Both the position numbers and the translations under genes were made by a program. DNA of 64,000 nt from a virus: the IMG/VR virus record IMGVR_UViG_3300046820_002141, positions 1 through 64,000 of that record; one strand, 5' to 3'. Numbering within the stretch: the stretch's first letter is position 1; the number at the start of each line of letters is the position of its first letter. Below, piece after piece: positions 1 to 9,536 of the stretch. The notes under the pieces are model-generated. The model saw nothing but the letters and a program-made list of their open reading frames with translations, was not told where the DNA came from and did no database searches.

Positions 1-3000
1 AAGACGTATGGACAAGATTGTGTATTTGTTTGGGTAGGAGTTACTGTATTTGTAGGAGTTTGAGTTGGTGTTGGCGTATTTGTCGGTGTATTTGTAGGTG
101 TCGGAGTAGGGGTTATAACCACTGAAGTGTCTCCAGTTATAACCCAATTGTATGGACTTCCTGTTAAAATACTTCTCGCAGGTAGTCCTGTAATAGTTGA
201 ATATGTCAAACCTGAAGCTCCTAACTGAACATTAGAATTAATATTAGGAACCTGAGATGACCAACCAACTAAAATACTGTCATAATTAGTAGTATCTAAC
301 CCACATCCATTAAATGCGTTAGACATACTAGTGACCGCACTAACCACCCAATTACCTAAATCTTGGTTAAATGAAGTTGCTCCATTAAATATTAATGACA
401 TATTGGTCACATTAGACACATCCCAACTACTAATATCTTGGTTAAATAAAATTGAATCGGTAAACATACCTATCATTGACGTAGATGCTGATGTATTCCA
501 ATTACCAATATATTGATTAAATGACGAGGTTCCTCTAAACATTGAACTAAATGAGACCCCACTAGATGTATTCCATCCACTTAATGGTTGGTTAAATGAA
601 GTGGCGGCATTAAACATACTTGTAAATGCAGTTACCGAAGAGACATCCCAATTGTTAATATTTTGATTAAAAGAACCATGCAGATTAAACATGGAGGCCA
701 TTGTGGTAACATTAGAAACATCCCATCCGCTAAGTGGTTGACTAAATGAATCGGCATTTTGAAACATAGTCGACATGTTTGTTACTGCAGATACCACCCA
801 ATTATTTATTTCTTGGTTGAAAGCCGCTGAACTTGCGAACATACCACTCATAGTTGTAACATTAGAAACATTCCATCCACTAAGTGGTTGATTGAATATT
901 AATGTGTTTGCAAATGTTGATGACATCCCAGTAACACTTGAAACATCCCAATTATTAATGTTTTGGTTGAAGGAGTCGCAGTTATTAAACATATTGGATA
1001 TGTTGATAACGCTAGAGGTATTCCATCCACTTAATACATCATTAAATAAAGTACAGTCCTTAAACATTGAGTTCATTAATTGTACATTTGACGTATCCCA
1101 ACCGTTTAAATTACTAATTGTTGTTAGTGATGTACAAGATTCAAACATACTTGTAGTTGCAGTAATAGAAGTTAAATTAGGAGTGTCAGTTACACCTGTA
1201 ATAACTAAATTAGCGCATCCAAAGAACATTCCCGAGTTTGAATTATTTTCACCTTTTAAAGAACCCCAGTTTAATATTTGTTTTATACTTGTTCGATATG
1301 TTGTTGCGTAAGTATTAAAGTCCCATCCTTCTATTTGCCCATTAATTTTTATAGTATAATCACCTGATAATGTGTAATTGTGAGTTCTATTGGCATAGGT
1401 GTTAGCCGAAACAAATCCATCACCCCAGTCTATTGTTCCTGAATATATTCCTGTTGGAGAATAAGGTAATGTTATTGGGGATGATGCGGTCCAGATACTT
1501 ATAAATTCTTCACTAAAATTAGTTGGGGTTATAGTGGGGGTAACTGTTTGTGTTATAGTTACTGATGGGGTAGGTGTTAACTCATTAATTCCAGATGTTG
1601 ATGGAGTTACTGTAGTCGTGGGAGTTTCAGTATTTGTTGGAGTTGGTGTTGGTGTATTAACATAATCACATCCAAACCCTTCTCCTAAATCAGAACAATA
1701 ACCGTTTTGATAATATAATAAAGAACCTGAGTCTATTACAGATTGAGCACATAAATTATAAATAGTTTCGGGGTCAACTGGCGTTGAGGTGGAGTTACCA
1801 TAACAATCAATATATTCTATAGTGACTTGTGATAAAGTGTCATTAGTAACCACAAAACATAAACAATTATTAGGACTAACGGTTGGGGTAATTGTTGGTG
1901 TTGGAGTCACAGTAGGTGTTGGTTCAATACATACATTTGATTCGCAAATACCTGATAAAACACCTTGAGCACTTATTTCTATAATGGAATCAAATACTGC
2001 GCATATGAATATAGTTTGACCAGATTCAACATCCGCCTGTGAATACTCTAAAGTTTCACAATTAATATATAATAATCTTCCTCCAGGTTCTCCAGGGTCA
2101 ATTACAGTAACTTGATAACATCTACAATCAATTGTATTTGTCGGAGTTATAGAAGGTGTAACTGTTGGTGTGAGTGTTAATGAACTTGATAATGTTATTG
2201 ATGGAGTAATTGTAGGTGTTACAGTTATAGTATTTGTTGGGGTTACTGTTTTAGTTATCGTAGGTGTTGGTGTGGGTAATGGTGGGCAAGATAATGAAAA
2301 AGACCATCCCACACCGTTTAGTGGAGATGTAATTACTACTGTCGCTGTATTAGGAACATTATTATTTTTACTAAATGTTGCAGTACCTGACCCTATACCT
2401 GATACATTCGGGTAACCTAATGAATTTAACTGAGAGTTATAAAGTGGGTCTCCTCTAAAACCGGTATCAATAACAATATTTCCATCCCATATTACTTGGA
2501 ATCGGTCAGGTATTGAAAATGCATTATAATTTAAAGTTATATTACCAGTATCTGTTCCTAAATTAATTTCATAATAATAAAAACCAGGATTACCGTTTGT
2601 TATGTCATTCTCTATATTACATTCACTAGTACCTGTATAAATATTATTAGGTGTTGTTGAGATTGTTGGTGTACTTGTCGATGTAATAGTTGGGGTGGTT
2701 GTTAATGTTTTAGTAACTGTTGGAGTTGATGTTAATGTTTTGGTAATAGTTTGCGTTGGTGTTAATGTTTTAGTAATTGTTGGAGTTGGTGTTAATGATA
2801 CAGGACAAGATAACATGAATGACCAATTTACTGATGATATTGGTGATAAAACAGACACATACACAAATTCAGGGGTTATTCCTGTTTTATTAAATGTAAT
2901 TAACCCCACAGGACCGGAAACAACGTCAGGGTAACCCAAAGAGTTTAATTGTGAATTATAAGATGGGTCACCTCTAAAACCTGAGTCAGAAACAACACTA

Positions 3001-5585
3001 TCATTCCAAATTATTTGGAATTTATCGGGTGTTATTTGAGTAGAAAAATTTAAAGTTATTTCACCTAAGTCAAAACCAACGTAAATTTCATAATAGTACG
3101 TTCCTAAACCACCATTTATTACTGTTACTTCATTATTACAAACGTCATAACCGTAATAAACACCATTTTGAGTTGGAGTTATTGTGTTAGTAACAGTAGG
3201 AGTAGTTGTTTGAGTTTTAGTAACTGTCGGGGTTTTTGTAACTGTTTTTGTAATTGTTGGTGTAGGATTAATGGTTTTTGTAACTGTTGGAGTTTGAGTG
3301 TTTGTTTTAGTAATAGTATTTGTTGGTGTAGGCGTATTAGTCGGTGTTTTGGTGGGTGGTGGTGTTTTAGTTAATGTAGGGGTTAAAGATATCGTAGGGG
3401 TAACTGTCGGTGTAGTTATAACAAATTCAATATCCCCATAATCACAATTATCTCCACCTTCATTATCAGAACAAGCAGGACAACTAGGATTAAATAAATT
3501 AAATTTATCTTTTAGTAAAATAAAATTATGTCTTACCTCAGGTGCCGATAACGGTTCTACGTAAAATCTAAATTGAGAAATACCTCCCTCAAAAGTACCC
3601 GCAAAATATCTTTCAATTAATATATTTGTTTCAAGTCCGTTAAACGTGGTTCCTGTCAAATCATTTGTTGGGAAGCATTCAGGGTCCTGTTGATATGGTC
3701 CAGTTAACGCAGATAATGATGTGAATGTTAGATTTTCTATAAGTCCTTGAGTTCCTCCTCCCCATGATATGTTAAAAGGAACACCCACTTGTTTTTCTTT
3801 ATCAGTACTTATGGCTCTTGGTATTACCTCTTCAAAATCATCAATAGTATGATGTAGATAACCATTAACAAATATTTTTAAACGACCCCTTCTTGAATCT
3901 TTTTCAGTTAACCAATTTTCATTAAGATTAATAATTTCAATTTGTTCAGAAGTCTGAGCACTATTGGTATATGGTGGGGCAATTAATGCGGATGTGTTAC
4001 CGGCTAATGATTGTAAATAAACTTGTTTAGTAATGGTACTTAGTCCACCTTTTGAACATAGTTCTTCTGAATTAAACCATGAATATCTTTCCCATACAAC
4101 GTTAATTTGTACCCAATGTTCTGTATCTAAAATACTTGGTTCATCGGTATTACAATAATTAACTAAATAATCAAATATTGGTGGTGAACAATAATCCACC
4201 ACTGTATAACCTGTGGTGTAAGTAATTCCGGTTGTGTTACAAGTACCAGTTGTCGAACAATCACCAGTCATTCTTAAAGCCCTTACCCCAATTCCAGGAT
4301 TTTTAATATCACCACAAAGTTTTAAAGAAATATTATTTGACAACCAATCGTACATTGGGTCAGTTTCACAAGTATTTTCTATAGATGAAAATCCTGTATA
4401 TACACAAGTGTCACAATCGGTACAATTTGAACAAGTATTACATGTTGGGGTGCAAACAGGTGACACAATACATCCACTTGATGATGTCGAAGTTGGTGTA
4501 GGTGTTGGAGTTGGGGTGACCTCAACTATTGTGTCACATTCGTGAATTTGACACTCCCATCCACAGGTCTCACAAGCCACTTTATCACAACCACATCCAC
4601 ATGTGGTTTGAACCATAGTATTACCATTACATTGACTACAACTATAATTTGCGTGTGTGTCGTGAACACCTCCCGCTGAGCGTGGGGGATAAACGTAAAT
4701 ACATCTACTGTTTGTGACTGTTTTATTACAACAAGCACATGTTTGAAGTTTAGTTAAAAGTTCTGTAACCCTTGTATAACCTGTAAAACAATTTGGAGTC
4801 CCGTCGGCGTGGTGATAAAATTTATTCTCAGCTCTAGCCCCCAAGAAGAAAAAAGTATTTTTATTATCGGGGTATAATTCATTTAAAGTTGTTTCCCCTG
4901 AATTAACAGTACTTGCGGTAATTCTAGGTTTCAACAACATCTCAACTGTCCAACCCTTATTAACTCTATCAGGAAGAATATCGTAATCGTAACCAAAAAG
5001 TTTATAAAAACCTTGATAAAAACCTCCATATAAATTATGGTAAATTCCTTCAGTTGCCCCAACTACGCTTTCAACATCATATATAATTGTATCATTAAAA
5101 CCTGAGAACCTTATGTTATCAGATGTATTTCCTGTTACTTGAAATAGTTTTAATCTTTTGTCAAAATAAAATCTATTGAATTTATTTATATCATCAACTA
5201 AACCATTTGTAAAATAAATTGTTTGTCCGGTCATTCCCGAAACCAAACCGTTATCAATTCCTGTAAGACCTATATCACATGATGAATGTTCTGTATAACA
5301 ACTTAAACTTTCGTTATCTGTACTATAATAATTTGTTGATACGAATATATTATTTGGGTTATAAACACCTTTTGTGATTACTAATTGTTGTGCGGATAAT
5401 GGGTCATTTATGTCAAAATTAATTGGTAGTTTTTTACCATATGTTTGAGCAATCAAGTACGGAGAATATACAACCTCCATATTAAACCCTCTCTCATCTG
5501 AGGTTAAAGATATATCATAACTCTCTAACGCTAACTTTGGATTTAAATTTGGGTAAACGTATTGATTAATATTCTGACCCGCCAT
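1..5585 (-). CDS. Giant modular adhesin / tail fibre protein, 5' part (runs off left edge)
   Basis: An open minus-strand frame runs without a stop from ATG at 5585 to the window edge, about 1860 codons, starting MAGQNINQY. In order it shows an N-terminal domain (to about 4760), a Cys-rich segment with many CxxC pairs (about 4760-4530), a LamG/concanavalin-like region (about 4480-3480, with 'GRLKIFVNGYLHH'), Thr/Pro linkers (3425-3170, 2800-2645, 2285-2130, 1925-1885, 1660-1525 and 115-1), a duplicated domain ending 'FRGDP.YNSQLNSLGYP' (about 3150-2805 and 2640-2290), two CxC modules (about 2130-1930 and 1885-1670), a PKD-like domain with 'IDWGDG' (about 1520-1330) and roughly ten BspA/DUF285-type repeats of the form 'FNQ.I..WDVS.VT.M..MF' (about 1330-180). 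Such domains are typical of surface binding. Its sister is the gene at 29138-42181. Receptor binding is inferred; the C-terminus lies outside the window. Confidence 0.82.
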   Translation of the reverse strand, partial: MAGQNINQYVYPNLNPKLALESYDISLTSDERGFNMEVVYSPYLIAQTYGKKLPINFDINDPLSAQQLVITKGVYNPNNIFVSTNYYSTDNESLSCYTEHSSCDIGLTGIDNGLVSGMTGQTIYFTNGLVDDINKFNRFYFDKRLKLFQVTGNTSDNIRFSGFNDTIIYDVESVVGATEGIYHNLYGGFYQGFYKLFGYDYDILPDRVNKGWTVEMLLKPRITASTVNSGETTLNELYPDNKNTFFFLGARAENKFYHHADGTPNCFTGYTRVTELLTKLQTCACCNKTVTNSRCIYVYPPRSAGGVHDTHANYSCSQCNGNTMVQTTCGCGCDKVACETCGWECQIHECDTIVEVTPTPTPTPTSTSSSGCIVSPVCTPTCNTCSNCTDCDTCVYTGFSSIENTCETDPMYDWLSNNISLKLCGDIKNPGIGVRALRMTGDCSTTGTCNTTGITYTTGYTVVDYCSPPIFDYLVNYCNTDEPSILDTEHWVQINVVWERYSWFNSEELCSKGGLSTITKQVYLQSLAGNTSALIAPPYTNSAQTSEQIEIINLNENWLTEKDSRRGRLKIFVNGYLHHTIDDFEEVIPRAISTDKEKQVGVPFNISWGGGTQGLIENLTFTSLSALTGPYQQDPECFPTNDLTGTTFNGLETNILIERYFAGTFEGGISQFRFYVEPLSAPEVRHNFILLKDKFNLFNPSCPACSDNEGGDNCDYGDIEFVITTPTVTPTISLTPTLTKTPPPTKTPTNTPTPTNTITKTNTQTPTVTKTINPTPTITKTVTKTPTVTKTQTTTPTVTNTITPTQNGVYYGYDVCNNEVTVINGGLGTYYYEIYVGFDLGEITLNFSTQITPDKFQIIWNDSVVSDSGFRGDPSYNSQLNSLGYPDVVSGPVGLITFNKTGITPEFVYVSVLSPISSVNWSFMLSCPVSLTPTPTITKTLTPTQTITKTLTSTPTVTKTLTTTPTITSTSTPTISTTPNNIYTGTSECNIENDITNGNPGFYYYEINLGTDTGNITLNYNAFSIPDRFQVIWDGNIVIDTGFRGDPLYNSQLNSLGYPNVSGIGSGTATFSKNNNVPNTATVVITSPLNGVGWSFSLSCPPLPTPTPTITKTVTPTNTITVTPTITPSITLSSSLTLTPTVTPSITPTNTIDCRCYQVTVIDPGEPGGRLLYINCETLEYSQADVESGQTIFICAVFDSIIEISAQGVLSGICESNVCIEPTPTVTPTPTITPTVSPNNCLCFVVTNDTLSQVTIEYIDCYGNSTSTPVDPETIYNLCAQSVIDSGSLLYYQNGYCSDLGEGFGCDYVNTPTPTPTNTETPTTTVTPSTSGINELTPTPSVTITQTVTPTITPTNFSEEFISIWTASSPITLPYSPTGIYSGTIDWGDGFVSANTYANRTHNYTLSGDYTIKINGQIEGWDFNTYATTYRTSIKQILNWGSLKGENNSNSGMFFGCANLVITGVTDTPNLTSITATTSMFESCTSLTTISNLNGWDTSNVQLMNSMFKDCTLFNDVLSGWNTSSVINISNMFNNCDSFNQNINNWDVSSVTGMSSTFANTLIFNQPLSGWNVSNVTTMSGMFASSAAFNQEINNWVVSAVTNMSTMFQNADSFSQPLSGWDVSNVTTMASMFNLHGSFNQNINNWDVSSVTAFTSMFNAATSFNQPLSGWNTSSGVSFSSMFRGTSSFNQYIGNWNTSASTSMIGMFTDSILFNQDISSWDVSNVTNMSLIFNGATSFNQDLGNWVVSAVTSMSNAFNGCGLDTTNYDSILVGWSSQVPNINSNVQLGASGLTYSTITGLPARSILTGSPYNWVITGDTSVVITPTPTPTNTPTNTPTPTQTPTNTVTPTQTNTQSCPYV

Positions 5586-5596
5586 TCTTTTTTATT

Positions 5597-5605
5597 GATA
5601 AATAC
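5597..5605 (-). promoter_or_regulatory. Variant of the ATATTTATA motif before the first giant adhesin gene
   Basis: In the minus sense this reads GTATTTATC, 11 bases before the ATG at 5585. It differs from the window's recurrent nonamer at two positions and lies in a 50-base divergent intergenic region. It is a weak member of the set. Confidence 0.3.
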
Positions 5606-5616
5606 ATTGTAACGAA

Positions 5617-5625
5617 GTATTTATT
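5617..5625 (+). promoter_or_regulatory. Variant of the ATATTTATA motif before the 5636 gene
   Basis: In the plus sense this reads GTATTTATT, 10 bases before the ATG at 5636. It is paired back to back with the variant serving the divergent adhesin gene, which suggests a bidirectional promoter region. Confidence 0.35.
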
Positions 5626-5635
5626 GTAAAAAGAT

Positions 5636-6469
5636 ATGATTAATTACAACACCGAATATTTTAGTAATGGTCGTTATTTCTTCTTGAAAGATAGAGGAGA
5701 CACAATTTCTTTATATTATACAACCGCAGAAACTCTTACAGAATCACGAAAAAAAGATGAAAAAAAAGTTTTCGATAAAAAACATGAAAAAAAGTTAAAG
5801 AAAACTGTAGAAAAAATTTTAAATTCAAAACAACACTTAAGCAAAAAAAATATTGACAATGCATTAAAATCGGTAGAAAAAGATGGTGAGATTGATGAGA
5901 TTATTGATGCAGATGGAACAATGTTAGGTTCTAAAATACCACCATTAAACATGACACTACACCCAAAAAAGACTTTGGACCAAACAATAGGTATGTCAAG
6001 AGTAACTAATGACCCTGTAACAAGAGGTTATCGTGTGTACTGGGGTGAAAGCGAAGAAAAAGATGGAGAAGTTGTATCTGAAATAAATATGGAAGACGCT
6101 TTTGGGTACGAAGAAACAAAAGATAAAGATTTTAAAGACACTGTCAAAACTTTAAAAGACATGGGGGTTGATAACGCGGTTGAGAGAACAAAACAATTTG
6201 GTAAATTAAAAAATATAAAAAAGAAGAATGGTAAATTAAAACAAAGAATAGTTGAAAAAGATAATTTAACCGAGGTTCAAAAACAGAAAATGATTAAAAT
6301 GGTTGAGGATATCATTACCAAAAAATCAAAGGATGATTCTGAAGTTGTTGGTAAAGGTTCAACTATTAGTAAAATATTAATGAATAACTTGAAGTCGATT
6401 AAGAAACTTGCGGAAAAAGAGGGTATTAGTTTGACACAATTAATGAGAGCATTAAAGAATAATGAATAA
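5636..6469 (+). CDS. Lys-rich hypothetical protein
   Basis: A 277-residue, highly charged protein that I do not recognise. Residues about 35-70 and 195-225 are dominated by Lys and Glu and are probably long helices. The C-terminus (about 245-277, 'LKSIKKLAEKEGISLTQLM') looks like a small helical bundle, perhaps helix-turn-helix-like. No signal peptide or membrane segment is visible. It opens a tightly packed plus-strand run: the next ATG lies inside its last codons (8-base overlap), so translational coupling is likely. A variant of the recurrent upstream motif sits 10 bases before the start. A virion or assembly role is possible from context only. Confidence 0.7.
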   Translation: MINYNTEYFSNGRYFFLKDRGDTISLYYTTAETLTESRKKDEKKVFDKKHEKKLKKTVEKILNSKQHLSKKNIDNALKSVEKDGEIDEIIDADGTMLGSKIPPLNMTLHPKKTLDQTIGMSRVTNDPVTRGYRVYWGESEEKDGEVVSEINMEDAFGYEETKDKDFKDTVKTLKDMGVDNAVERTKQFGKLKNIKKKNGKLKQRIVEKDNLTEVQKQKMIKMVEDIITKKSKDDSEVVGKGSTISKILMNNLKSIKKLAEKEGISLTQLMRALKNNE

Positions 6470-6932
6470 GGATTTATATGGACATAAAGTACCACTTCCT
6501 GAGGATGTGGTTGGTTATCTCGAACAATGTTATGGGGCAGCTGAAGGTGCCGATGAAACAACTGAGGGGTATCGTAGAAATATTGAATTAAGAGATTCAA
6601 AAGAAGTTACATACCAACAATTAAAAAGAATGAAAAACTTCTTTGATAATTTTAATGGTCGTGAGAATGATTTACCATTTATATTAAATGGAGGTCATTA
6701 TGTTAAAGAATGGGTAAATAGAACTTTAGGTTCAATGAGAACTGATATCGATTTGGGTAAAAAAGTAAAATCTGAAGTATTACCAAATCAATACATACAA
6801 ACACATGAGAAAGATGGTTTGAATAGTGCGAATAGACCTAGTAAAAGTCATAAATCAAATGTTGAATTTTATGATTTGGAAGTTACTGAGAGTTTAAAAA
6901 GAATAAACGATTTAATAAAAAAAATAATTTAA
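6462..6932 (+). CDS. Hypothetical protein, 156 aa
   Basis: Unrecognised 156-residue soluble protein whose ATG overlaps the end of the preceding gene. The middle ('ILNGGHYVKEWVN', about 67-80) looks globular. The C-terminus ends in an amphipathic helix ('ESLKRINDLIKKII') similar in character to the helical tags seen elsewhere in the window, but at the wrong end and without the (I/L)-x-E signature. The next gene starts 4 bases after the stop, so the three small genes from 5636 to 7230 look co-transcribed. Confidence 0.68.
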   Translation: MNKDLYGHKVPLPEDVVGYLEQCYGAAEGADETTEGYRRNIELRDSKEVTYQQLKRMKNFFDNFNGRENDLPFILNGGHYVKEWVNRTLGSMRTDIDLGKKVKSEVLPNQYIQTHEKDGLNSANRPSKSHKSNVEFYDLEVTESLKRINDLIKKII

Positions 6933-6936
6933 CGAC

Positions 6937-7230
6937 ATGCCAAACGTAGAACCACTTAATTTTGAACAACCAAGTAATGAGTTGTCGTCTATAGCGGAAA
7001 TGGAAAGAAAAAAACTTCTAACCAAGAATGATTTTAACAAACAATACGAATATTCTTCCGTTAGTCCTGATGCCATGGCGGATGGTGATGAACAAGGTAA
7101 GGGAACTGGTGTTTTCTTAGATGTTTATAATCAACAAGCAGGTGCGGTTCAAGACATCATCGAAAGAAAAAATGAAATAAAGGTTAATGAATTTCAACCT
7201 AATAATCCATACACTACTCCATCGGCGTAA
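6937..7230 (+). CDS. Hypothetical protein, 97 aa
   Basis: Small polar protein, Asn-, Glu- and Gln-rich, with no recognisable domain and no membrane segment. Its stop overlaps the ATG of the following WYL-like gene in a TAATG arrangement at 7228-7232, which implies coupled translation. Composition suggests a partly disordered structural or adaptor protein; the function is unknown. Confidence 0.62.
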   Translation: MPNVEPLNFEQPSNELSSIAEMERKKLLTKNDFNKQYEYSSVSPDAMADGDEQGKGTGVFLDVYNQQAGAVQDIIERKNEIKVNEFQPNNPYTTPSA

Positions 7231-7628
7231 TGAAACTTTACAACATTACAAAGTCTCTTATCTTAGAAATAGCATCAATCGACTCTATTGTTGATGCTAT
7301 TAAAAAAAGAAATAAGATTATAATCTACTACGATGGTGATGAGCCAGGTGGTAGGGGTCTTAGAGAGATTGAACCTGTTTGTTTCGGTTATAGTAAAGCG
7401 GATAATCCTGTATTAAGAGCATGGGATTATCAAGGAGCTTCACACACCGCATATAAAGGAGAACAACCTTTACCTGGATGGAGGTTATTCAGAGTTGATA
7501 AAATTCTATCCTTTAAACCAACAAACGAAAAGTTTAATACTCCAAGACCAAATTATAATACAAATGGAGATAAAAGTATGGTTAGGGTTATTGCTAATGC
7601 AAGATTCGATAACAGTGAATTTATATAG
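7230..7628 (+). CDS. WYL-like domain protein with N-terminal (I/L)-x-E tag
   Basis: A 132-residue protein. Residues 1-18 (MKLYNITKSLILEIASID) form a short hydrophobic helix ending in I-L-E, like the other tagged proteins here. Residues about 19-110 follow the WYL pattern: 'IVDAIKKRNKIIIYYDG', then 'REIEPVCFGY', a loop, and 'WRLFRVDKILSF'. WYL domains bind nucleic acid or nucleotide ligands and usually sit in transcription regulators or CRISPR/defence regulators, but here there is no helix-turn-helix partner. ATG at 7230 is coupled to the upstream stop. The WYL assignment comes from pattern recognition only. A ligand-sensing cargo or regulator is inferred. Confidence 0.55.
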   Translation: MKLYNITKSLILEIASIDSIVDAIKKRNKIIIYYDGDEPGGRGLREIEPVCFGYSKADNPVLRAWDYQGASHTAYKGEQPLPGWRLFRVDKILSFKPTNEKFNTPRPNYNTNGDKSMVRVIANARFDNSEFI

Positions 7629-7637
7629 TAAATTAAT

Positions 7638-8222
7638 ATGAATGAAAATGATTTAATACAAAAGTTGATGGTTTCCAAAAAGATAATGGAAAAACACAAC
7701 ACAATGCCTCGTAGGTCAGACGCCATGCCTGATATTAATTCACCAATGGTGGAATCATACGAAGCACCTACCGCCAAATATAATTTACCACAAGATTTAG
7801 TACAAGAAAACAATTATCAATCAAAACCACAACAACCGGTTACCCAAGATAAGATTTTATCATCTAAATTACCGGATGAAATTAAGAAATTAATGATTGA
7901 ACATCCAATCGCGCAACCAAACAACATGAGCGGACCAACATTATCCAATGATATTGTTGATAAAGCGGCTCGTCTAATGAGTTTGGGTTCAGATGGAAAT
8001 GGATATCAAGGTAAAGGTTCAATTAAAGAGAATGTAAGTCAAAGACAAAATTTTAGTGATAACCAAAATCTTAGAAGTCTACTGAAAGAAGTTGTACAAG
8101 AAGTATTAACTGAAAATGGTATGATAACTGAATCTGTTTCAAAAACTAATGATGTATTTTCATTTAGAGTTGGGAAACATATATTCGAAGGAAAAGTCAC
8201 GAAAGTGAAAAAAATACAGTAA
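7638..8222 (+). CDS. Hypothetical protein with C-terminal helical motif
   Basis: A 194-residue Asn-, Gln- and Pro-rich protein, probably disordered through the middle. Residues about 144-160 ('LRSLLKEVVQEVLTENG') match the helical (I/L)-x-E tag family but lie near the C-terminus, followed by a small beta-like tail ('FSFRVGKHIFEGKVTKVKK'). It is the last gene before a strong hairpin terminator at 8230-8253. A virion-associated role is inferred from the tag alone. Confidence 0.65.
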   Translation: MNENDLIQKLMVSKKIMEKHNTMPRRSDAMPDINSPMVESYEAPTAKYNLPQDLVQENNYQSKPQQPVTQDKILSSKLPDEIKKLMIEHPIAQPNNMSGPTLSNDIVDKAARLMSLGSDGNGYQGKGSIKENVSQRQNFSDNQNLRSLLKEVVQEVLTENGMITESVSKTNDVFSFRVGKHIFEGKVTKVKKIQ

Positions 8223-8229
8223 TCTTTAA

Positions 8230-8253
8230 CCCTCACAAATGTGGGGGTTTTTT
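8230..8253 (+). terminator. Rho-independent terminator after the 5636-8222 run
   Basis: CCCTCAC / AAAT / GTGGGGG forms a 7-bp stem with a 4-base loop (one G-T pair), followed by six T. It lies 8 bases after the stop at 8222 and separates the left plus-strand run from the glycosyltransferase run. Confidence 0.85.
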
Positions 8254-8312
8254 ATTCATCATAGTTGATAAAGTAAACTTTTGGTCGTATACTTTCATTA
8301 TTATTTTTAATT

Positions 8313-9533
8313 ATGAAAGAAAAAATTAATGTTTTAGTTCTACCTTCAGATAGAACAGGAGTTGGTAAATTTAGGTCTTTAGACCCCCACGTAATGTTAC
8401 AAAATCTTTACCCTGATGATTTTCACGTAGATATTGATTATGAACCAAGAGTAAATGATATTAATTATTGGAAAAAATACCAAATAGTTCACGCTCATAG
8501 AAGTATAGGTAATAACTACGATGTTGCACCTCAGTTAATCAGACAGATAAAATCATTGGGTATTATCGTAATAATCGATATTGATGATTATTGGTTACCA
8601 ACAAAAGAACACCCCATACATCAACTTATACTTAATCATAAGTTACATGAAAAGATAATTGCAAATTTGCGTGAAGCCGACTATGTGACAACAACAACTA
8701 AAATATTTGCAGATGAAATAAGTAAGGTTAATAAAAATGTTATTATTTTTCCGAACGCTATAGACCCAACTGAACCTCAATTTAAACAACCAACATTAGA
8801 ATCTGAAAGAATTAGAGTTGGCTGGTTAGGTGGGTCATCTCACCTTCACGATTTATTATTACTTGATGGTATGGTTGAAAGGAATGGAAAAGAAATTAAT
8901 GACAAAGTTCAATACGTAATTTGTGGATTCGATACTCGTGGAACTATGACAGAAATTAATCCAAAAACAGGTGAAGAAAAAAAGAGAGATATTTTACCTC
9001 ACGAGACGGTATGGGTTAAATATGAAGAAATTTTTACAAATAAGTATTCTATTGTCGGTGAAGAATATAAAAAATTCTTAATGGAGTTTAAAGATATTGA
9101 GTTCCCAAATGAGACTACTTTACCTTACCGTAGAGTTTGGACAAAACCTGTAACTACATACGCTACTAACTATTCTAAATTGGATATTTCTTTAGCACCA
9201 ATCAAAAACCATATCTTTAATAGAATGAAGTCTCAACTTAAGGTTATTGAAGCAGGTTTTTATAAAAAGGCACTTATCGCTTCTGAGATTGGTCCATACA
9301 CTATTGATTTAAAACATAGTTTAAAAAATGGTAATTTTGTTGACGGTAACGCCTTACTTGTTGACGAAAATAGAAATCACAGTGATTGGTCAAAGTACAT
9401 TAAAAAACTCATTCAAAATCCAAATATGATTACTGATATGGGTGAACGACTATATGAAACTGTAAAAGACACTTATGATTTGAGAAATGTTACAAAAAAT
9501 AGAGCCGAGTGGTATAAAACTATTATAAAATAA
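8313..9533 (+). CDS. Glycosyltransferase, GT-B / GT4-like
   Basis: A 406-residue GT-B-type glycosyltransferase. The N-terminal Rossmann half begins 'INVLVLPSDRTGVGKFR' (about 4-20) and includes 'IVIIDIDDYW' (about 86-95). The C-terminal half starts near 'RVGWLGGSSHLHD' (about 167-179) and carries the nucleotide-sugar region 'LKVIEAGFYKKALIASEIGP' (about 309-328), the usual place of the conserved Glu in GT4 enzymes. It would transfer a sugar from an activated donor to a glycan, protein or DNA acceptor, which cannot be told from sequence. It is the first gene after a terminator and heads a run with 3-4 base spacings or overlaps. Confidence 0.8.
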   Translation: MKEKINVLVLPSDRTGVGKFRSLDPHVMLQNLYPDDFHVDIDYEPRVNDINYWKKYQIVHAHRSIGNNYDVAPQLIRQIKSLGIIVIIDIDDYWLPTKEHPIHQLILNHKLHEKIIANLREADYVTTTTKIFADEISKVNKNVIIFPNAIDPTEPQFKQPTLESERIRVGWLGGSSHLHDLLLLDGMVERNGKEINDKVQYVICGFDTRGTMTEINPKTGEEKKRDILPHETVWVKYEEIFTNKYSIVGEEYKKFLMEFKDIEFPNETTLPYRRVWTKPVTTYATNYSKLDISLAPIKNHIFNRMKSQLKVIEAGFYKKALIASEIGPYTIDLKHSLKNGNFVDGNALLVDENRNHSDWSKYIKKLIQNPNMITDMGERLYETVKDTYDLRNVTKNRAEWYKTIIK

Positions 9534-9536
9534 TTT

